Positions 62,342 through 64,000 of a stretch of 64,000 bases of DNA are shown piece by piece (positions within the stretch are counted from its first letter, which is position 1; every line of letters starts with the position of its first letter). The notes below the pieces were generated by a model. That model was not told where the DNA came from and did not search any database. It saw only the letters and a program-made list of their open reading frames with translations. The position numbers and the translations under genes were made by a program. This stretch comes from an uncultured Flavobacteriaceae bacterium (lineage in GTDB: Bacteria; Bacteroidota; Bacteroidia; Flavobacteriales; Flavobacteriaceae): assembly GCA_947503005.1 (NCBI GenBank), contig CANNCA010000008.1, positions 1-64,000 on the forward strand. The letters run 5' to 3'.

Positions 62342-64000
62342 ATGAAATACAATACTATCGTTATCGGAGGAGGTCTAGCCGGATTAACTGCCGGAGCCAC
62401 CCTGTCAAAATTCGGAAAGAAGGTTTTACTTTTGGAACAACACCACAAACCCGGTGGCTGTGCCACTACCTTCAAGCGAGGAGAGTTCATTATCGAAGTC
62501 GGCCTGCATGAAATGAGCGGCATAGTGGAGAATGGCACGATTCCACAAATTTTCGAAATGCTCGATGTCGATCAAAAGGTCGACCTACTGAAAGTACCTG
62601 AATTCTATGCTGTCTACTCAGATCGGGGAAAATTCGTGTTCCCACACGGCTATGATGCAGTGACCAAGGCACTGATAAACAAATACCCGGAGGATGCAAA
62701 AGGCATCAAACGCTTCTTGAAGGTGCTCAAAGGAATTCGAAAGGAAGGGACCAATCAACCGCGTTCGTCATTGGTAAAGAAGCTCATCTATCCCTTGATG
62801 CCCCTGCTCTATCCCAATCTTGTTGAAGCCAGTCGGCATACGGTCGGATCCTGGCTGGATAAGTACATCACGAATGAAAATGCAAAGATCGATTTGGTAG
62901 CACACCTTGCCTATTGGGGTGATGACCCCTATACACTATCCATGTTCTATTATGGCATGCCCTTCTCCGGCTTCATCGAGAATGGCGGTCACTTCGTCAA
63001 AGGTGGTTCACAGCGGCTTTCTGACCATCTCGCCGCATATATTGAAAAACATGGAGGTACTGTTCTATTTGGGAAAAAGGCAGAAAAAATCGTCACTGAG
63101 AACGGCCGAGTGACGGGAGTCACCTTCCGGGATTATTTCAATAAAGACCTTGATCCTGTCACTGTTTCTTGTGACAATGCGGTAGCTAACTGCGCCATTC
63201 CCGTGGTACCTGCTATGCTGGACGAGCCCTTTGCCAGTTCGCTGAAAGAAAAGATCAGCGACAAAATCAATTCATGTTCTCTGCTCTGTATGTACCTCGG
63301 GTTCAATAAGGATGTGGAGGAATTCGGAGTGCAACATTATTCGAATGTCATCGAAGGCGAAGATGTGAGATCCTTGAAGGACGTCAAGCCCAACCACCAG
63401 GGCGATTGGAAAAAGCGAAGATTCATTTTTGTCGACTATGGTAAGGTAGATGCCCAATTGGCACCGCCAAACAAATCAGAAGGGGTAATCTGCACGGTCG
63501 ATTATGTTCAAGACTGGGAAAAATTGAACGATGAAGACTACAAGGCCAAGAAGGAAGAAGTGGCCCAGATACTCTTGGAACGATTGGAGAAACAGTTCCC
63601 TGGAATTCAGGATAGCATTCAATACTACGAGGTTTCTACATCAAAAACGATCCAACGATATACATCGAATCCCAGTGGATCGGTGTACGGTTACGCACAA
63701 ATCAAAGGACAAATCGGGGACATGCGATTCAGAAACAATTTCTTGATTCCCAATTTGTATTTCGCATCGGCATGGGCCTTTCCGGGAGGAGGATTCGAAG
63801 GAAGTATTACAGGGGGATTCTTAGCTGCATTACAGATGAATAAAGATAAAATCTGGTCAGTAGTTGATGATGAAAAAATCATTGACCAAAGAATCGTTCC
63901 ACTCGTTGAGCGTAAGGCAATCAATGAAAAGACAGTGGAATTGAGTTTTGAAAAACCAGCCGATGCTCTGTCCCCAAAAGGTAAGTACGCCTGTCTCAAT
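62342..64000 (+). CDS. FAD-dependent CrtI/carotenoid-isomerase-like oxidoreductase, apparently fused to a ferredoxin-reductase-type domain (3' end outside window)
   Basis: Open frame of 553 codons from ATG 62342, still open at the right edge. Starts with the dinucleotide-binding fold IVIGGGLAGLTAGATLSKFGKKVLLLEQ and GGCATTFKRGEF, then family landmarks FVKGGSQRLSDHLAAYIEKHGG and, near codon 475, YFASAWAFPGGGFEGSITGG. This is the phytoene-desaturase/carotenoid-isomerase-like family. From about codon 515, IVPLVERKAINEKTVELSFEKP looks like the first strands of a ferredoxin-NADP-reductase-type flavin domain, suggesting a two-flavoenzyme fusion. GC content is higher than in the left part of the window. 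FNR-like box 13 precedes it. Confidence 0.88.
   Translation, partial: MKYNTIVIGGGLAGLTAGATLSKFGKKVLLLEQHHKPGGCATTFKRGEFIIEVGLHEMSGIVENGTIPQIFEMLDVDQKVDLLKVPEFYAVYSDRGKFVFPHGYDAVTKALINKYPEDAKGIKRFLKVLKGIRKEGTNQPRSSLVKKLIYPLMPLLYPNLVEASRHTVGSWLDKYITNENAKIDLVAHLAYWGDDPYTLSMFYYGMPFSGFIENGGHFVKGGSQRLSDHLAAYIEKHGGTVLFGKKAEKIVTENGRVTGVTFRDYFNKDLDPVTVSCDNAVANCAIPVVPAMLDEPFASSLKEKISDKINSCSLLCMYLGFNKDVEEFGVQHYSNVIEGEDVRSLKDVKPNHQGDWKKRRFIFVDYGKVDAQLAPPNKSEGVICTVDYVQDWEKLNDEDYKAKKEEVAQILLERLEKQFPGIQDSIQYYEVSTSKTIQRYTSNPSGSVYGYAQIKGQIGDMRFRNNFLIPNLYFASAWAFPGGGFEGSITGGFLAALQMNKDKIWSVVDDEKIIDQRIVPLVERKAINEKTVELSFEKPADALSPKGKYACLN

Noticed and set aside
1-64000. CRISPR arrays, rRNA operons, insertion sequences with transposase
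   Set aside because: None seen; no regularly spaced repeats, rRNA motifs or transposase frames.

Overview
The window looks like chromosome from a marine-type member of the Flavobacteriia (Bacteroidota). The evidence is low GC, weak Shine-Dalgarno sites, many TAnnTTTG-type -7 promoter elements, type-3 thrombospondin repeats in a surface protein, a Bacteroidetes-style tyrosine integrase with Ser in place of the first Arg, and SPxx/lipobox-type lipoproteins. No rRNA, intact tRNA or CRISPR array is visible.

Region 1 (1-23.7 kb) is the right part of a trans-AT polyketide / nonribosomal peptide cluster, all on the + strand. A PKS that begins before the window (no AT domain; KR, KS and three ACP-like domains) feeds an NRPS with the order Cy-Cy-A-PCP-PCP-Ox-Ox-C. 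Its A domain carries the threonine code, so a 5-methyloxazole is predicted. Next come an EctB-like 2,4-diaminobutyrate aminotransferase and a final NRPS (partial C-A-PCP-reductase) whose A-domain code resembles diaminobutyrate codes. Reductive release of a diaminobutyrate thioester would give an aldehyde able to close to a 3-amino-1-pyrroline. A stand-alone ACP of the beta-branching donor type, a PksB-like metallo-hydrolase and an Sfp-type PPTase follow, then two poorly known proteins.

Region 2 (23.7-32.6 kb) is accessory DNA: a tyrosine integrase beside a 13-base tRNA-end-like sequence repeated 8.6 kb downstream, an orphan protein, a lipoprotein and a large surface protein. Region 3 (33-36 kb) holds an AraC regulator directly followed by an intact BLUF blue-light sensor, and a membrane-linked endonuclease/phosphatase-family protein.

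Region 4 (36-64 kb) is a stress/energy-metabolism block: an L,D-transpeptidase, Mla-type lipid transporter, TerB, AI-2E transporter, phosphoribosyltransferase, dodecin, M50-CBS protease, flavin-binding protein, PEP synthase plus PfkB kinase, DUF302, GerW/YtfJ, slipin, P-type ATPase and a flavoprotein fusion cut by the right edge. It has a shared control signature: 13 intergenic palindromes TGAY-N4-RTCA (FNR/CRP-type half sites). Twelve promoter arrangements place a TAnnTTTG-like -7 element exactly 33 bases (centre to centre) from a palindrome. The same promoter type drives two tandem, paralogous, structured small RNAs (52.4-52.9 kb) with boxA-like leaders and compensatory hairpin changes. This predicted Crp/Fnr regulon with its RNAs is the most notable new signal in the window. 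One member, the AI-2E transporter, is interrupted by a frameshift in a nine-base homopolymer.
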